This document shows, in pieces, positions 14,699 through 24,001 of a stretch of 64,000 bases of DNA (its first letter is position 1; each line of letters starts with the position of its first letter). A program made the translations under genes and the position numbers. Source of the stretch: DAIOEK01 sp964648485 (GTDB lineage: Bacteria > Chloroflexota > Anaerolineae > Anaerolineales > Anaerolineaceae); the NCBI GenBank assembly GCA_964648485.1, contig CAZYOF010000008.1, positions 62,001-126,000 on the forward strand. The letters run 5' to 3'. The notes under the pieces are model-generated. The model worked only from the letters and a program-made list of their open reading frames with translations. It was not told where the DNA came from and made no database searches.

Positions 14699-16222
14699 AT
14701 GACCGTGTCGCTTTCTGCCCAACATATCGTCAAGCGCTACGGCGGTGTAGTAGCCCTCTCTGATGGAAACCTGGATGTACATGCAGGTGAAGTTGTAGCA
14801 TTGATAGGGGCCAATGGAAGCGGCAAAAGCACGATGAGTAAGGTAATCAATGGAGTAGTTGTTCTCGATGGAGGACAGCTACTCCTTGATGAAAAACCCG
14901 TGCATTTCTCTTCCCCTCAGGCCGCCAAAAAACTGGGCATCTCCACGGTATTTCAAGAGCTCAGCTTGATCCCTACTATGACTGTTGCTGAGAACATCTG
15001 GCTTACCCGGGAACCCCTCCGGGAAGCAGGTTTAATTCATCAACGGGAAGTCAGAGAAAAAACAAATGCCTTGCTCCGTCTATTTGACGGGACTTTCAAG
15101 GCAAAAATGGATGCCGATACTCCGGTGGCATCTCTGCATCCCGATGAAAAACAGATCATCGAAATCTTAAAAGCAATTAGTTTTAATCCACGTTTGTTGA
15201 TCTTGGATGAGGCGACTGCCAGCCTGGATAGCAGACAGGTCCAGAGATTGTTTGATTTGGTTGCGCGATGGAAAGAGGAAGGCAAAGCTATCGTTTTTGT
15301 TTCCCACCGCATGGAAGAAATATTTCGCATAGCTGATAGATACAGTGTGCTTCGGAATGGAAAAACGGTGGGAGCAGGGATGATGAAAGAGATCAATGAG
15401 AAAGAATTGGTCAATCTCATGATCGAAAAAGCATCTGTGTTCAATTACTCGCGTCAAAATCGGGAAGAAAATGGTAAGAAAATCAAAGAAAATTCAACCT
15501 TCCTTGCAGTCAAAGATTTGCAAACCCAGGTTTTGAATGGTGTAGATTTTTCAGTTCACCAGGGTGAATTATTAGGATTGGGTGGGCTGATGGGGCAGGG
15601 GCAGCGTGAACTGCTGCTTTCTCTGTTTGGTGATATTGCATTCACAGGGTCAGTTCAGCTCGATGGCAAGGAAGTTCATTTTAAACATCCACGCCAAGCG
15701 ATGAATCAGGGTATTGCACTGGTCCCGGGAGATCGGGCTAGAGAAGGTTTACTTTACATCCGTTCCATTCTCGATAATATGCTGCTTCCTTCCTGGAAGG
15801 ATTATGGGGTTCCATTAAGAATTGGTAAAGCAGCAAAGGATGCAGCGCAGATTGGAAAAATCCTCAGCTTAAAAATGGCAGGTTTACAGGAACCGGTGAG
15901 TAGCCTTTCGGGTGGAAATGCCCAAAAAGTCGTTATTGGAAAGTGGCTACTAAGACAACCCAAACTACTCCTGTTGGATGACCCAACAAAGGGTGTGGAT
16001 GTCGGCACAAAGGCTGAATTTTATAAACTTCTTACCGAATTAACCGAACAGGGTAAGACAATCATTTTTTATTCAAGTGATGATGAAGAGTTAATCGGTC
16101 TGTGCGATCGTGTCCTCGTGTTGCATGATGGCAAAATACGTACTGAGTTGGCAGGAAATAAATTGACCAAAGAAAATCTCATTGCTGCAAGCCTCGGCGC
16201 TTCGGAGGGAAGTCTCGCATGA
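14699..16222 (+). CDS. Sugar ABC transporter ATPase, two nucleotide-binding domains (RbsA/MglA type)
   Basis: The protein is 507 aa from ATG 14699, four bases after the binding-protein stop. Domain 1 has Walker A GANGSGKST, a degenerate signature (LHPDEKQIIEI) and Walker B LLILDEATASLD with HRMEE switch. Domain 2 lacks a true Walker A (GLGGLMGQGQREL) but has LSGGNAQKVVIGKWLL and LLLLDDPTKGVD. This asymmetry is normal for RbsA-type proteins, where only one site hydrolyses ATP well. It energises uptake through the two permeases that follow. The stop overlaps the next start (ATGA). Confidence 0.95.
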   Translation: MTVSLSAQHIVKRYGGVVALSDGNLDVHAGEVVALIGANGSGKSTMSKVINGVVVLDGGQLLLDEKPVHFSSPQAAKKLGISTVFQELSLIPTMTVAENIWLTREPLREAGLIHQREVREKTNALLRLFDGTFKAKMDADTPVASLHPDEKQIIEILKAISFNPRLLILDEATASLDSRQVQRLFDLVARWKEEGKAIVFVSHRMEEIFRIADRYSVLRNGKTVGAGMMKEINEKELVNLMIEKASVFNYSRQNREENGKKIKENSTFLAVKDLQTQVLNGVDFSVHQGELLGLGGLMGQGQRELLLSLFGDIAFTGSVQLDGKEVHFKHPRQAMNQGIALVPGDRAREGLLYIRSILDNMLLPSWKDYGVPLRIGKAAKDAAQIGKILSLKMAGLQEPVSSLSGGNAQKVVIGKWLLRQPKLLLLDDPTKGVDVGTKAEFYKLLTELTEQGKTIIFYSSDDEELIGLCDRVLVLHDGKIRTELAGNKLTKENLIAASLGASEGSLA

Positions 16223-17187
16223 AACGCTCAACCTGGAATCAATTAATGGCGCGATATCCCTTCCTCTTCGCGCTCATCCTGCTCATATTAGCTCTAATTG
16301 TGAACTATATCCTCCAGCCTAACCTTTTCTCGGGTGAAGCTCTTAATAACAATATGCGTGTTTTTCTTCCCCTCCTGCTTCTTTCCATTGGGCAGGCTGT
16401 GGTAATTATTGGTGGGGGGATTGATATATCGGTCGGCGGGATTATTTCAATTGTAAATACGGTGCTCGCGACCCAGGTTGGTCTGAATGGAACGCCCGAA
16501 AAAATGTGGCAATATTCTGTTCTTTGTCTTGTAATCGGTATAGTCGCGGGTGCAATCAATGGTTTTTTTATTGCCTATCTCCGTTTACAGCCAATTATTA
16601 CCACCTACGCCACCAGTTTTTTATACGCAGGTCTGGCAATGTTCATTTTACCCAATCCGGGTGGAGGGATCCCAACAGGTATCTCCGCGCTCTACCGAAA
16701 TACAACACCCCTGGGGTTACCGTTGGCTTTCTTTATCATTCCACTTTTTCTATTCATTTGGTGGTATATCCGTTCAACCCGTTACGGCAAATATCTGTTT
16801 GCAGTTGGCGGGAAGGCACAGGCAGCTTATGAAACAGCTGTACCGGTGACACAGGTACAGTTCAGTACATACCTAATCTCAGGGTTGATGTCAGCTTTAG
16901 CTGGAATTGCTATCACCATGCTCACCGGATCCGGGAACTCAGAAATCGGTGGTCCAATGACTCTGAATTCCATTACAGCTGTCGTCATCGGGGGAACCGC
17001 CATGAGTGGTGGAATCGGGGGTGTGGCTGGACCGATGATCGGGGCTGTCACCCTGGGTTTGATCATGAATATCATCTCATTTGCTGAAATTGACACCTGG
17101 TGGCAAACCTTTGTCAATGCTTCCATCATTGTGATTGCGTTGGCAACTCCGGGGATGATCAATCTGCTGCAAAGGAGGAAAAAATGA
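16219..17187 (+). CDS. Sugar ABC transporter permease (RbsC type), subunit 1
   Basis: A 322-aa polytopic protein of the BPD_transp_2 family, with family motifs GQAVVIIGGGIDISVGGIISIVNT and TLNSITAVVIGGTAMSGGIGGVAGPMIGA. It starts within the ATPase stop codon (ATGA) and its own stop overlaps the next permease. It forms the membrane channel, probably as a heterodimer with the 17184 gene product. Confidence 0.95.
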   Translation: MKRSTWNQLMARYPFLFALILLILALIVNYILQPNLFSGEALNNNMRVFLPLLLLSIGQAVVIIGGGIDISVGGIISIVNTVLATQVGLNGTPEKMWQYSVLCLVIGIVAGAINGFFIAYLRLQPIITTYATSFLYAGLAMFILPNPGGGIPTGISALYRNTTPLGLPLAFFIIPLFLFIWWYIRSTRYGKYLFAVGGKAQAAYETAVPVTQVQFSTYLISGLMSALAGIAITMLTGSGNSEIGGPMTLNSITAVVIGGTAMSGGIGGVAGPMIGAVTLGLIMNIISFAEIDTWWQTFVNASIIVIALATPGMINLLQRRKK

Positions 17188-18146
17188 GAAGAATCCCAAT
17201 TTCTCCCCCTCTGGCGGCGCTGGTCTTGGCAGTTATCCTTTTTCTGTTGAGTGGATTCCTGCCGAATGGTTTTGGAACAAACATGGATGTAGCGACTGCG
17301 CAGGCAACCAATATCACCCGTCTGGCTGTTTTTCTGGGTGTGATAGCTGCCGGGCAGACATTGGTCATCATCAGCGGATCAGAGGGTATCGATCTTTCTG
17401 CCGGGTCCGTTGTTACCCTTACTGCCATATTTACGTATGTTCTTGTCAAAGGGAATGATGATAAGGTGTTGTTGGCGCTGCTCCTCTCCCTCTTCGTGGG
17501 CGCTTTCATCGGCTTATTAAATGGAGCAGGCGTCACTTTCTTGAAAATTTCTCCTTTTGTAATGACCCTCGGTATGGCAGGAGTGGTCAAGGGGTTGATT
17601 ATTATCGTTAACCATGGCAATGTAAGCGGGAAAGTCGCCCCGATCATGACCAAACTGATTGCTCGACCGTTAGTCTTTGGGATTCCTGGAGCGATCATCA
17701 TTTGGATTATCTTTGGCATTTTGATATGGCTGCTCTTGGAACGCACCGCATTTGGGCGGAATCTATTTGCAATTGGCGTAAACCGTATTACCGCAAAACT
17801 CTCCGGGGTGAATGTCACTGGCATGAACCTCGCCACCTATTCACTGGCTGGAGCCCTGGCTGGTTTTGGTGGTTTCCTTTTGGTTGGCAATACGGGTGTG
17901 GTGTTCATCAGCCTGGGTGATCCATATCTATTCCCCTCCATCGCAGCTGTCGCGGTGGGTGGAACGTTGCTGTCAGGTGGGAAAGGTAGTTATTGGGGAA
18001 CGATGGCTGGTGCAGTAGTTCTTACTCTGATTACCAGCCTTTTAACAACCATGCAGATGCCCGAATCGGTCAGGCGTATGGTATTAGGCGGTACGCTGTT
18101 ATTACTGATATCAATTTACGGACGCCAGCGTTCGTTACGGCAATAA
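17184..18146 (+). CDS. Sugar ABC transporter permease (RbsC type), subunit 2
   Basis: A 320-aa protein from ATG 17184, preceded by AAAGGAGGAA and overlapping the upstream stop by 4 bp. Motifs are GQTLVIISGSEGIDLSAGSVV and FPSIAAVAVGGTLLSGGKGSYWGTM. It is homologous to but clearly diverged from subunit 1, consistent with a heterodimeric permease. It closes the transporter part of the operon; the catabolic genes begin 72 bp later. Confidence 0.95.
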   Translation: MRRIPISPPLAALVLAVILFLLSGFLPNGFGTNMDVATAQATNITRLAVFLGVIAAGQTLVIISGSEGIDLSAGSVVTLTAIFTYVLVKGNDDKVLLALLLSLFVGAFIGLLNGAGVTFLKISPFVMTLGMAGVVKGLIIIVNHGNVSGKVAPIMTKLIARPLVFGIPGAIIIWIIFGILIWLLLERTAFGRNLFAIGVNRITAKLSGVNVTGMNLATYSLAGALAGFGGFLLVGNTGVVFISLGDPYLFPSIAAVAVGGTLLSGGKGSYWGTMAGAVVLTLITSLLTTMQMPESVRRMVLGGTLLLLISIYGRQRSLRQ

Positions 18147-18217
18147 TAAGTTCCGCGGCAGAGATGGAGAAATTACCCATCTTAGCTTCCTGCGGGTAAA
18201 TTTACACAGGAGGAGCA

Positions 18218-19300
18218 ATGGATAAAAAAGTAAAAGTTGGTATTGTAGGGGCAGGTTTTGTGGGTGATATTCATCATGCATCATTTCAAGGATGGGTACA
18301 CAATGCAGAAGTTGTTGCAGTAGCATCCCCGAACTCTGCTCAAAAATTTTCAAAAGAGAAGGGCATCCCAGCCGCATACAGCGATTACCGTGAAATGCTC
18401 AAAGATAAAGAGATAGATGTTGTCGATATTGGAATACCCAATGATCTCCATTGCCAGGTGGTGGTGGATGCGGCAAAAGCCGGAAAGCACATCATAATCG
18501 AAAAGCCATTATGTGTATCGCTGGAGCAAGCGGATGAGATGATTGATGCCTGTAAAAAAGCAGGCGTTCTGCTCATGTATGCTGAAGAATTACTTTTTGC
18601 CCCGAAGTATGTTCGCGCGAAAGAATTAATAGCAGAAGGCGCCATAGGGGAACCCTTCCTTGCAAAACAATCCGAAGAGCATCCGGGTCCGCACATGCCT
18701 TGGTTCTGGGATGTCAACCGTTCAGGTGGAGGTGTTCTGCTTGATATGGGTTGCCATTCCATTGAATATACCCGCTGGGTATTGGGGAAACCCAAAGTGA
18801 AATCCGTCCTGGCACACATGGGTACATATGTTCACCAGGATAAAACCAAAGGTGAGGATCACTCTTACACCATTGTTGAATATGAAGGTGGTAAGATGGC
18901 CATGCTGGAGAATAGCTGGACAAAAGGTGGTGGTGTGGATGATCGCTGTGAAATCTATGGAAAAAAAGGTCATACTCGTGCCGATTTGCTGCGCGGTTCA
19001 TCTCTATTGACTTACTCAGAAGAAGGTTATGGCTATGCAGTTGAGAAATCAGGAACTACCCGTGGCTATACCTTCACAATGTTTGAAGAAATCTGGAATT
19101 ACGGCTTCCCCCAGGAAATGCAGCATTTCATTGACAGTGTATTGGGTAAAGTAACCTGTATGGAAACGGGTGAAGACGGACGGGAAGTATTAAAGATCAT
19201 GTATGCAGCATATCAATCTGCAGGTGAAGGAAGAAGGATTGATTTCCCCTACACCCCGCCTGTGGTGAAAAAACCAATCGATTTATGGAAGAAGGTGTAA
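18218..19300 (+). CDS. Gfo/Idh/MocA-family sugar oxidoreductase (2 of 3)
   Basis: A 360-aa protein preceded by AGGAGGAGCA. The Rossmann motif is GIVGAGFVGDIHH and the nicotinamide-site motif is IIEKPLCVS. The C-terminal substrate domain has SEEHPGPHMPWFWDVNRSGGGVLLDMGCHSIEYTR. Shared blocks make it a paralogue of the 9797 product, but the intact EKP differs from TKP there. It likely catalyses one NAD(P)-dependent redox step on the imported sugar. Four bases separate it from deoC. Confidence 0.92.
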   Translation: MDKKVKVGIVGAGFVGDIHHASFQGWVHNAEVVAVASPNSAQKFSKEKGIPAAYSDYREMLKDKEIDVVDIGIPNDLHCQVVVDAAKAGKHIIIEKPLCVSLEQADEMIDACKKAGVLLMYAEELLFAPKYVRAKELIAEGAIGEPFLAKQSEEHPGPHMPWFWDVNRSGGGVLLDMGCHSIEYTRWVLGKPKVKSVLAHMGTYVHQDKTKGEDHSYTIVEYEGGKMAMLENSWTKGGGVDDRCEIYGKKGHTRADLLRGSSLLTYSEEGYGYAVEKSGTTRGYTFTMFEEIWNYGFPQEMQHFIDSVLGKVTCMETGEDGREVLKIMYAAYQSAGEGRRIDFPYTPPVVKKPIDLWKKV

Positions 19301-19304
19301 CCCG

Positions 19305-19997
19305 ATGAAACTTGACAGTAAAACAATCACCCTCGAACAATTGGCAAAGGTCATTGATCACTCACTACTGCGGCCGGAGTTGACGGATCAGGATGTGATT
19401 GCTGGTTGTGAATTGGCTAAGAAATACCATGTAGCTTCAGTTTGTGTGAAACCTGCGGATGTCCAATTAGCAGTCTCTCAATTAAAAGGTACTGATGTCG
19501 AAGTGGGTACAGTGATCGGTTTCCCGCATGGGAATTCTGTAACCGCGATAAAAGTAGCTGAAGCGAAGCAGGCTCTGGAGGATGGAGCCACAGAACTGGA
19601 TATGGTAATTAATATCGGCGCCATGCGCTCTGGCAAATATGATTATGTTCGCGATGAAATCAAAGCTATCTGCGATGTCGCAAAAGGTAAGGCGTTGGTA
19701 AAGGTAATCTTCGAAAATGCTTATTTGACCGATGAAGAAAAAGTGAAAGCCTGTAAGTTCAGCGAAGAAGCCGGTGCAGATTTCGTGAAAACTTCTACCG
19801 GATTTGCGCCTTCTGGCGCCACCCTCGCAGATGTGCGTCTGATGCGTGCTTCCGTTTCTGATAAGGTACAGGTAAAAAGCGCTGGGGGAGTTCGTACATT
19901 GGATGCGCTGCTGGAAATGATCGATGCCGGTGTAACCCGCTCTGGGGCAACTACAACAGCTGCCATATTGGATGAATTCAAGCAGCGGATCGGTTGA
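19305..19997 (+). CDS. deoC: Deoxyribose-phosphate aldolase
   Basis: A 230-aa class I aldolase with both diagnostic lysines: the Schiff-base Lys in FVKTSTGF and the proton-relay Lys in VKSAGGVRT. It also has the IDHSLLRPELT N-terminus and FENAYL strand. DeoC cleaves 2-deoxy-D-ribose-5-phosphate to acetaldehyde and glyceraldehyde-3-phosphate. No deoB, deoA or nucleoside phosphorylase accompanies it. Instead it is embedded among sugar oxidoreductases, so it may act on a deoxy-sugar phosphate made in this pathway and not on nucleosides. Confidence 0.95.
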   Translation: MKLDSKTITLEQLAKVIDHSLLRPELTDQDVIAGCELAKKYHVASVCVKPADVQLAVSQLKGTDVEVGTVIGFPHGNSVTAIKVAEAKQALEDGATELDMVINIGAMRSGKYDYVRDEIKAICDVAKGKALVKVIFENAYLTDEEKVKACKFSEEAGADFVKTSTGFAPSGATLADVRLMRASVSDKVQVKSAGGVRTLDALLEMIDAGVTRSGATTTAAILDEFKQRIG

Positions 19998-20022
19998 TTT
20001 TCTTTTGACCAGGAGGAGATTT

Positions 20023-21171
20023 ATGAGCAGTGAAATACTGGTAGGTATTGCTGGCACTGGGTTTATTGGACCTGCACATCTTGAAGCGTTACGAAGAAAT
20101 AACATCCGCGTAGTAGGTCTGGCAGAACAAACAGCTGAGCTCGCTCAAAAAAAGGCTGCTGAACTGGGTATTGAAAAGGCTTACGATAGCTTTGAATCTT
20201 TGATTGCTGATCCACTGATTACTTCTGTACATCTGGCTACCCCAAATTACTTACATCATTCACAGGCAAAAGCAGCCTTGCTTGCAGGCAAGCATGTTAT
20301 TTGTGAAAAACCATTAGCCATGAACAGCCAGGAATCAGATGAGTTGGTAAAAATAGCCCGTGAAAAGAAACTTGTGAACGCCATCAACTTTAACCTGCGT
20401 TTTTATCCAATATCTCATCAAGCTCGCGATGTGGTACAGAGTGGCGAATTGGGTCCCGTTCGGATTATGCAGGGTTCTTATTTGCAGGATTGGTTGCTGT
20501 ATGAAACAGACTGGAACTGGCGTCTTGAGCCGGGTCTGGGTGGTACACTCCGGGCAGTTGCAGATATCGGCTCTCATTGGTTGGACCTGCTGACTTTTAT
20601 TTCTGGGTTAAAGATCACAGAGGTGTTCTCCGATTTCAAAACATTCCTGCCGACCCGTAAAAAACCATCCAAACCGGTTGAAACCTATACAGGTAAATTA
20701 TTAAAACCAGAAGATTATATTGACCAGCCGATTCACACAGAAGATTATGCATCCATTTTGCTTCATTATGAGAATGGCGTGCGGGGTGTGTTGACAGTCT
20801 CCCAGGTCTGCGCCGGGCGAAAAAACCGCCTTTTCTATGAAATCAGTGGTGCAAAACAATCACTAGCCTGGGATTCTGAACATCCGAATGATTTATGGAT
20901 CGGTAAAAGGGAAGAACCTAATGCCATTCTGATGAAAGATCCTTCTCTTGTGTCATCGGCAACCCGTTCGATTATCAGTTATCCCGGAGGTCATCAGGAA
21001 GGTTTCCCAGATACTTTCAAACAGCTCACCGGAAAAGTGTATCAGTACATCCGGAATGGCAATTTTGAGGCGAAACCTGATTTTCCAACATTTGAAGATG
21101 GGCATTATGAAATGCTCCTCTGTGAGGCAATTGAAAGAAGTGCCAAACAGGGATCCTGGGCGAAAGTCTGA
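20023..21171 (+). CDS. Gfo/Idh/MocA-family oxidoreductase (3 of 3)
   Basis: A 382-aa protein from ATG 20023 (AGGAGGAG nine bases upstream; an in-frame ATG at 19972 lies inside deoC). It has GIAGTGFIGPAHL at the dinucleotide site and ICEKPLAMN. The substrate domain has DWNWRLEPGLGGTLRAVADIGSHWLDLLTF. It lacks the HPGPH/WFW block of the other two paralogues and so represents a different subfamily, presumably acting on another intermediate. Length and fold are normal. Confidence 0.92.
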   Translation: MSSEILVGIAGTGFIGPAHLEALRRNNIRVVGLAEQTAELAQKKAAELGIEKAYDSFESLIADPLITSVHLATPNYLHHSQAKAALLAGKHVICEKPLAMNSQESDELVKIAREKKLVNAINFNLRFYPISHQARDVVQSGELGPVRIMQGSYLQDWLLYETDWNWRLEPGLGGTLRAVADIGSHWLDLLTFISGLKITEVFSDFKTFLPTRKKPSKPVETYTGKLLKPEDYIDQPIHTEDYASILLHYENGVRGVLTVSQVCAGRKNRLFYEISGAKQSLAWDSEHPNDLWIGKREEPNAILMKDPSLVSSATRSIISYPGGHQEGFPDTFKQLTGKVYQYIRNGNFEAKPDFPTFEDGHYEMLLCEAIERSAKQGSWAKV

Positions 21172-21206
21172 GATATTCACTCTCTCAAAGTTAGCAAGGA
21201 GGAAAT

Positions 21207-22121
21207 ATGAAACTTGGTGTTTTTAGTGCGGCATTGCCAGATTATTCTTTAGAACAGTTTGCTGATTGGGCTTCTGATAACGAATTCGAATCACTTGAAA
21301 TTGCCTGCTGGCCGGTGGAAAAAGCAAATCGTCGCTATGCGGGTGTGACCACCATCGATGTGGCAACAATGGATAAAGAGCGTGCTGACCAGATTAAAAA
21401 ATACGTGGCAAAAAAGAACCTGATCATTTCAGCGCTTGGATATTATCCAAATCCTCTTTCTCCCGATCTCGATTACCGCAACAGGGTTATTGAACACCTG
21501 AAAAAGGTGATTGTGGCTGCAGAGATGCTGGAAGTTCCTGTTGTCGGTACATTTGTTGGAAAAGATAAAGACAAAAATGTCCCCGAGAATCTGGAAGAAT
21601 ATGCGAAAGTATGGCCGGGGATTGTTAAATATGCTGCCCAGCATCATGTAAAAATTGCAATTGAAAACTGTCCGATGATCTTTTCTTACGATGAGTGGCC
21701 GGGCGGGAACAACCTGGCAAGCTCTCCAGCTATCTGGAAAAAAATGTGGGAAATCATCCCTGATGAAAACTTTGGTTTAAATCTGGATCCATCTCATCTT
21801 GTACTTCAGATGATTGATTCAGAACGGGTGGTGCGTGAGTTTGCCTCCAAAATTTTCCATGTCCATGCGAAAGATTTGTCTATCGATCGTGAAGGACTGT
21901 ATCAGAATGGTGCCTTCTCAAACGGAATCGGTTGGAATGTCCCACGCCTGCCCGGATTGGGTGACCTGGATTGGGCAAAATTCATCAGTGCGTTATATCG
22001 ATTTGGTTATAACTATGTTGTAAGTATCGAACATGAAGACCGGGCTTTCGAAAAGACGGAAGAATTGGTAAAAGCGGGCTTTATAATTGCCCGGGATGTT
22101 CTTCGCCCTTATATCAGATAG
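21207..22121 (+). CDS. Sugar phosphate isomerase/epimerase (xylose-isomerase-like TIM barrel)
   Basis: A 304-aa protein starting after CAAGGAGGAAAT. It matches the AP-endonuclease-2/xylose-isomerase barrel: ESLEIACWP, KIAIENCPM (metal Glu), FGLNLDPSHLVLQ (metal Asp/His), KIFHVHAKD (His) and VSIEHED (Glu). Relatives isomerise or epimerise keto-sugars or catalyse beta-eliminations on 3-keto-glycosides. Together with Gfo/Idh/MocA enzymes this fits oxidise-then-eliminate chemistry. Confidence 0.9.
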   Translation: MKLGVFSAALPDYSLEQFADWASDNEFESLEIACWPVEKANRRYAGVTTIDVATMDKERADQIKKYVAKKNLIISALGYYPNPLSPDLDYRNRVIEHLKKVIVAAEMLEVPVVGTFVGKDKDKNVPENLEEYAKVWPGIVKYAAQHHVKIAIENCPMIFSYDEWPGGNNLASSPAIWKKMWEIIPDENFGLNLDPSHLVLQMIDSERVVREFASKIFHVHAKDLSIDREGLYQNGAFSNGIGWNVPRLPGLGDLDWAKFISALYRFGYNYVVSIEHEDRAFEKTEELVKAGFIIARDVLRPYIR

Positions 22122-22135
22122 GTATCTCCTCATGA

Positions 22136-22172
22136 GACGGGATGCATGCTGCTGGTTCTCATGCATCCCGTC
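22136..22172 (+). terminator. Thirteen-bp hairpin between isomerase and ROK kinase genes
   Basis: GACGGGATGCATG (22136-22148) and CATGCATCCCGTC (22160-22172) pair perfectly across an 11-nt loop, 15 bp past the stop. There is no U tract. It may be a partial terminator or a processing/stability element that lowers expression of the kinase-GntR-SIS-UroD half. Confidence 0.5.
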
Positions 22173-22239
22173 GTTGAATAATCGCGTAAAATAAGCGGAG
22201 CGTAATTGCATATTTCTCTCCAATGGAAATGGGTAAAAC

Positions 22240-23217
22240 ATGATGCAGAAGTATATTGGGATTGATCTGGGTGGGACAAATATTAAAGCAGGAATTGTAG
22301 ACCTTGATTCTGGAGTAGTGGTAGCCAGTAAATCCATCCCCACACTGGCTCGCGAAGGACATGCTGCTGTTATGCAGAGAATGGCAGATGTTGCATTAAA
22401 GGTAATTGATGAAGCAAATCTGACCAGTTCTGATATCGGCGGAGTAGGTATTGGGTTACCAGGTGTACTGGATTTGGAAAATGGCACAACTCTTTTTCTT
22501 CCAAATTTACCGGGTACCTGGCCGAATATCCCCGTTCGCTCAACAATTTCTGAAAAGACAGGCTTTCCCGTGGCTATCCTTAATGATGCCCGTGCGATTA
22601 CATATGGAGAATGGAAATTTGGTGCTGGTCGGGGTGTTGAAACCATGGCATGTTTCACCATTGGCACAGGAGTGGGTGGGGGCTTGATAATCAACGGAAA
22701 ACTCCACATGGGCATTGGTGGGACTGCAGGTGAACTGGGTCATCAGACGATCGATTTTAACGGTCCACGATGTGGATGTGGTAATTATGGTTGCCTGGAA
22801 GCGTTTGCATCTGGTCCGGCGATTTCAGCAATGGGCGTAAAAGCCGTAGTTCAGGGGTTGACCACAAATATTGGTAAAATGGTTGATTATGACTTGAATA
22901 AAATCTCTCCTGATTTGATAGCAAAAGCCGCCATGCAGGGGGATGAAGTTGCAAGAGAAATCTACCATACGGTTGGTGTATATTTTGGAATTGCTATTGC
23001 AAATGTTCTTGTTTCTGTAGGACCCAGGAAAATTGTCTTGGGTGGTGGTGTGGCTGCAGCCGGAGACTTACTCTTTGAACCGATTCGGAAAACCATTCGG
23101 GAGAGAGTAACAGTCATGCCTGTCGAGAAGGTGGAAGTCGTGCCAGCTTTGTTAGGTAACAATGCCGGTGTGATGGGCGTAGCCAGTTGGGTGAGCTACA
23201 CACATCTGGGGAATTAA
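22240..23217 (+). CDS. ROK-family sugar kinase (glucokinase-like)
   Basis: A 325-aa protein with no HTH domain, so an enzyme and not a regulator. The ATP-site motif is YIGIDLGGTNIKAGIVD. The sugar-binding and catalytic Asp occurs in FPVAILNDARAITYGEW (Asp in LND). GTGVGGGLIINGKL and the zinc motif CGCGNYGCLEAFASGPAI follow. It should phosphorylate glucose or a related hexose/amino sugar released by the pathway. The 118-bp gap with a hairpin separates it from the upstream operon. Confidence 0.92.
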   Translation: MMQKYIGIDLGGTNIKAGIVDLDSGVVVASKSIPTLAREGHAAVMQRMADVALKVIDEANLTSSDIGGVGIGLPGVLDLENGTTLFLPNLPGTWPNIPVRSTISEKTGFPVAILNDARAITYGEWKFGAGRGVETMACFTIGTGVGGGLIINGKLHMGIGGTAGELGHQTIDFNGPRCGCGNYGCLEAFASGPAISAMGVKAVVQGLTTNIGKMVDYDLNKISPDLIAKAAMQGDEVAREIYHTVGVYFGIAIANVLVSVGPRKIVLGGGVAAAGDLLFEPIRKTIRERVTVMPVEKVEVVPALLGNNAGVMGVASWVSYTHLGN

Positions 23218-23227
23218 CCTTTACCCG

Positions 23228-23995
23228 ATGGATGGCATTTTTATGGATCAGAGTCAAGTAATTAACAAAACCATTGAACGGGGAACCGGTCTACCCAAGT
23301 ATTACCAGCTAAAACATATCTTGCGTGAGATGGTTACCAGCATGTCTGCTGGCACACCTGTTCCATCAGAAGCAGATCTCTGCCATAAATTTGATGTCAG
23401 CCGTACAACAGTGCGGAAAGCTCTAAGCGATCTCACCCAGGAAGGTTTGATATATACCATCCAGGGGAAAGGCACTTTTGCCGGTGGTCCAAAGAAACGC
23501 TCATCCTGGGTGGCTCAAACGGGTGGTTTGTTTGCAGATATGACCGAGCGTGGATTTACTGTAACCATGAAGCAGCTTGATCTGTCTATCATCCCCGCTG
23601 AAGAGAACATCGCGCGCGAGTTGCAGGTGAAAGAAGGATCGGATATTGTCAAACTCGTCCGGCTGCGTTTTGTGGATGGGAAACCTTTTGATATTTGCAC
23701 TAATTACCTGGTTGCCGACCGTTTCCCCGGTATTGAAAAGATGGAAATTGGTACTCATTCGTTGTACTCAACCTTACGGTCGGTTTTTGGTGTCAAATTC
23801 GTAAGTGGAGTCCGCTTGATTGAAGCGGGTTCCTGTACTCCTGATGAAGCTCGTTTATTACAAATTCCAAATAATTCCCCCCTTCTAATCATGCGGTCCA
23901 CCATGTTTGATGAAAAAGGAGAAGCGATTGAGCATGGCGTAGTTCGACAACGAAGTGATTTATCTCAGATCATTATCAACGTTATTCCCCACTAG
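23228..23995 (+). CDS. GntR/HutC-family regulator with UTRA domain
   Basis: About 255 aa (ATG 23243 is an alternative giving 250 aa). The N-terminal winged helix has VPSEADLCHKFDVSRTTVRKALSDLTQEGLIY followed by the QGKGTF wing. Residues about 95-250 are a UTRA ligand-binding domain. HutC-type proteins sense small sugar or sugar-phosphate ligands. It lies 10 bp after the kinase and 6 bp before the SIS gene, so it is probably a local second regulator besides the ROK repressor. Confidence 0.92.
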   Translation: MDGIFMDQSQVINKTIERGTGLPKYYQLKHILREMVTSMSAGTPVPSEADLCHKFDVSRTTVRKALSDLTQEGLIYTIQGKGTFAGGPKKRSSWVAQTGGLFADMTERGFTVTMKQLDLSIIPAEENIARELQVKEGSDIVKLVRLRFVDGKPFDICTNYLVADRFPGIEKMEIGTHSLYSTLRSVFGVKFVSGVRLIEAGSCTPDEARLLQIPNNSPLLIMRSTMFDEKGEAIEHGVVRQRSDLSQIIINVIPH

Positions 23996-24001
23996 GTATT
24001 T

